Source: Micrasema longulum (lineage: Eukaryota > Arthropoda > Insecta > Trichoptera > Brachycentridae). From it: DNA of 64,000 nucleotides. Positions within the stretch are counted from its first letter, which is position 1, and each line of letters begins with the position of its first letter. This document shows positions 63,906-64,000 of the stretch, piece by piece. The notes under the pieces were generated by a model that ran no database searches, was not told the DNA's origin, and worked only from the letters and a program-made list of their open reading frames with translations. Location: contig JAGVSM010004885.1 of NCBI GenBank assembly GCA_022494885.1, positions 1 through 64,000 on the forward strand, given 5' to 3'. The translations under genes were made by a program, and so were the position numbers.

Positions 63906-64000
63906 TGGTAAAACATAAGCAAACAAATATACATGAGGGTAAATCTTTTTTTTTTACTCTCTTCTTGTCTAACCTTATGTGAACATACTCTCAGTGTCAA

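Overview
The window is AT-rich eukaryotic DNA with no convincing host gene. It looks like intergenic or deep-intronic sequence from a large arthropod genome. An insect is most likely, judged from a mariner of the irritans type, P-type and Helitron relics, many jockey/CR1/RTE-like retrotransposon tails and tRNA-headed SINEs. I cannot name the species. No rRNA gene, CRISPR array or functional tRNA gene is visible. Almost every open frame over 60 codons is either a decayed retrotransposon or transposase frame or a chance frame over a SINE.

Layout. 1-4.3 kb: five 5'-truncated non-LTR retrotransposon (LINE) ends on the minus strand, from at least four families. 4.3-9 kb: SINEs, a complete-looking non-autonomous Helitron (6963-7585) and a hammerhead-ribozyme segment of Penelope type. 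9.5-10.7 kb: a decayed mariner. 11-16 kb: a SINE and four LINE tails. 16-20 kb: a dense patch of SINEs, foldback MITEs (one a chimera of two families) and a LINE with an RNase H/zinc-knuckle end. 20-27 kb: a second hammerhead copy, a jockey-like LINE tail and repeats of family G carrying a SINE. 27.8-29.7 kb: a foldback MITE and a P-superfamily element with perfect 8-bp target duplications and a THAP-type start. 30-39 kb: LINE tails, G repeats (including a head-to-head pair), a foldback MITE and the longest SINE S4 copy. 39.6-42.9 kb: a long RT-bearing LINE flanked by other tails. 43-45 kb: unannotatable AT-rich DNA. 45-57.6 kb: many LINE 3' ends, several nested. 57.6-64 kb: more G repeats, RT fragments and split SINE S4 pieces.

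Working family names used here: S1-S4 are four tRNA-headed SINE families; A and B are two foldback MITE families with TA target sites; G is an unclassified interspersed repeat with at least nine copies; H is a repeat with a conserved CTCGGCACGGGACACCCC core. LINE tails are grouped by shared C-terminal or 3'-UTR sequence, and all coordinates of degenerate copies are approximate.

How the parts work together: the SINEs carry polymerase III A/B-box heads and would depend on LINE enzymes. S4 and two RTE-like LINE tails share (ATG)n-type ends, which suggests a partner relationship. The MITEs depend on absent transposases. All coding copies seen are broken by stops, frameshifts or truncation, so nothing here appears autonomous.
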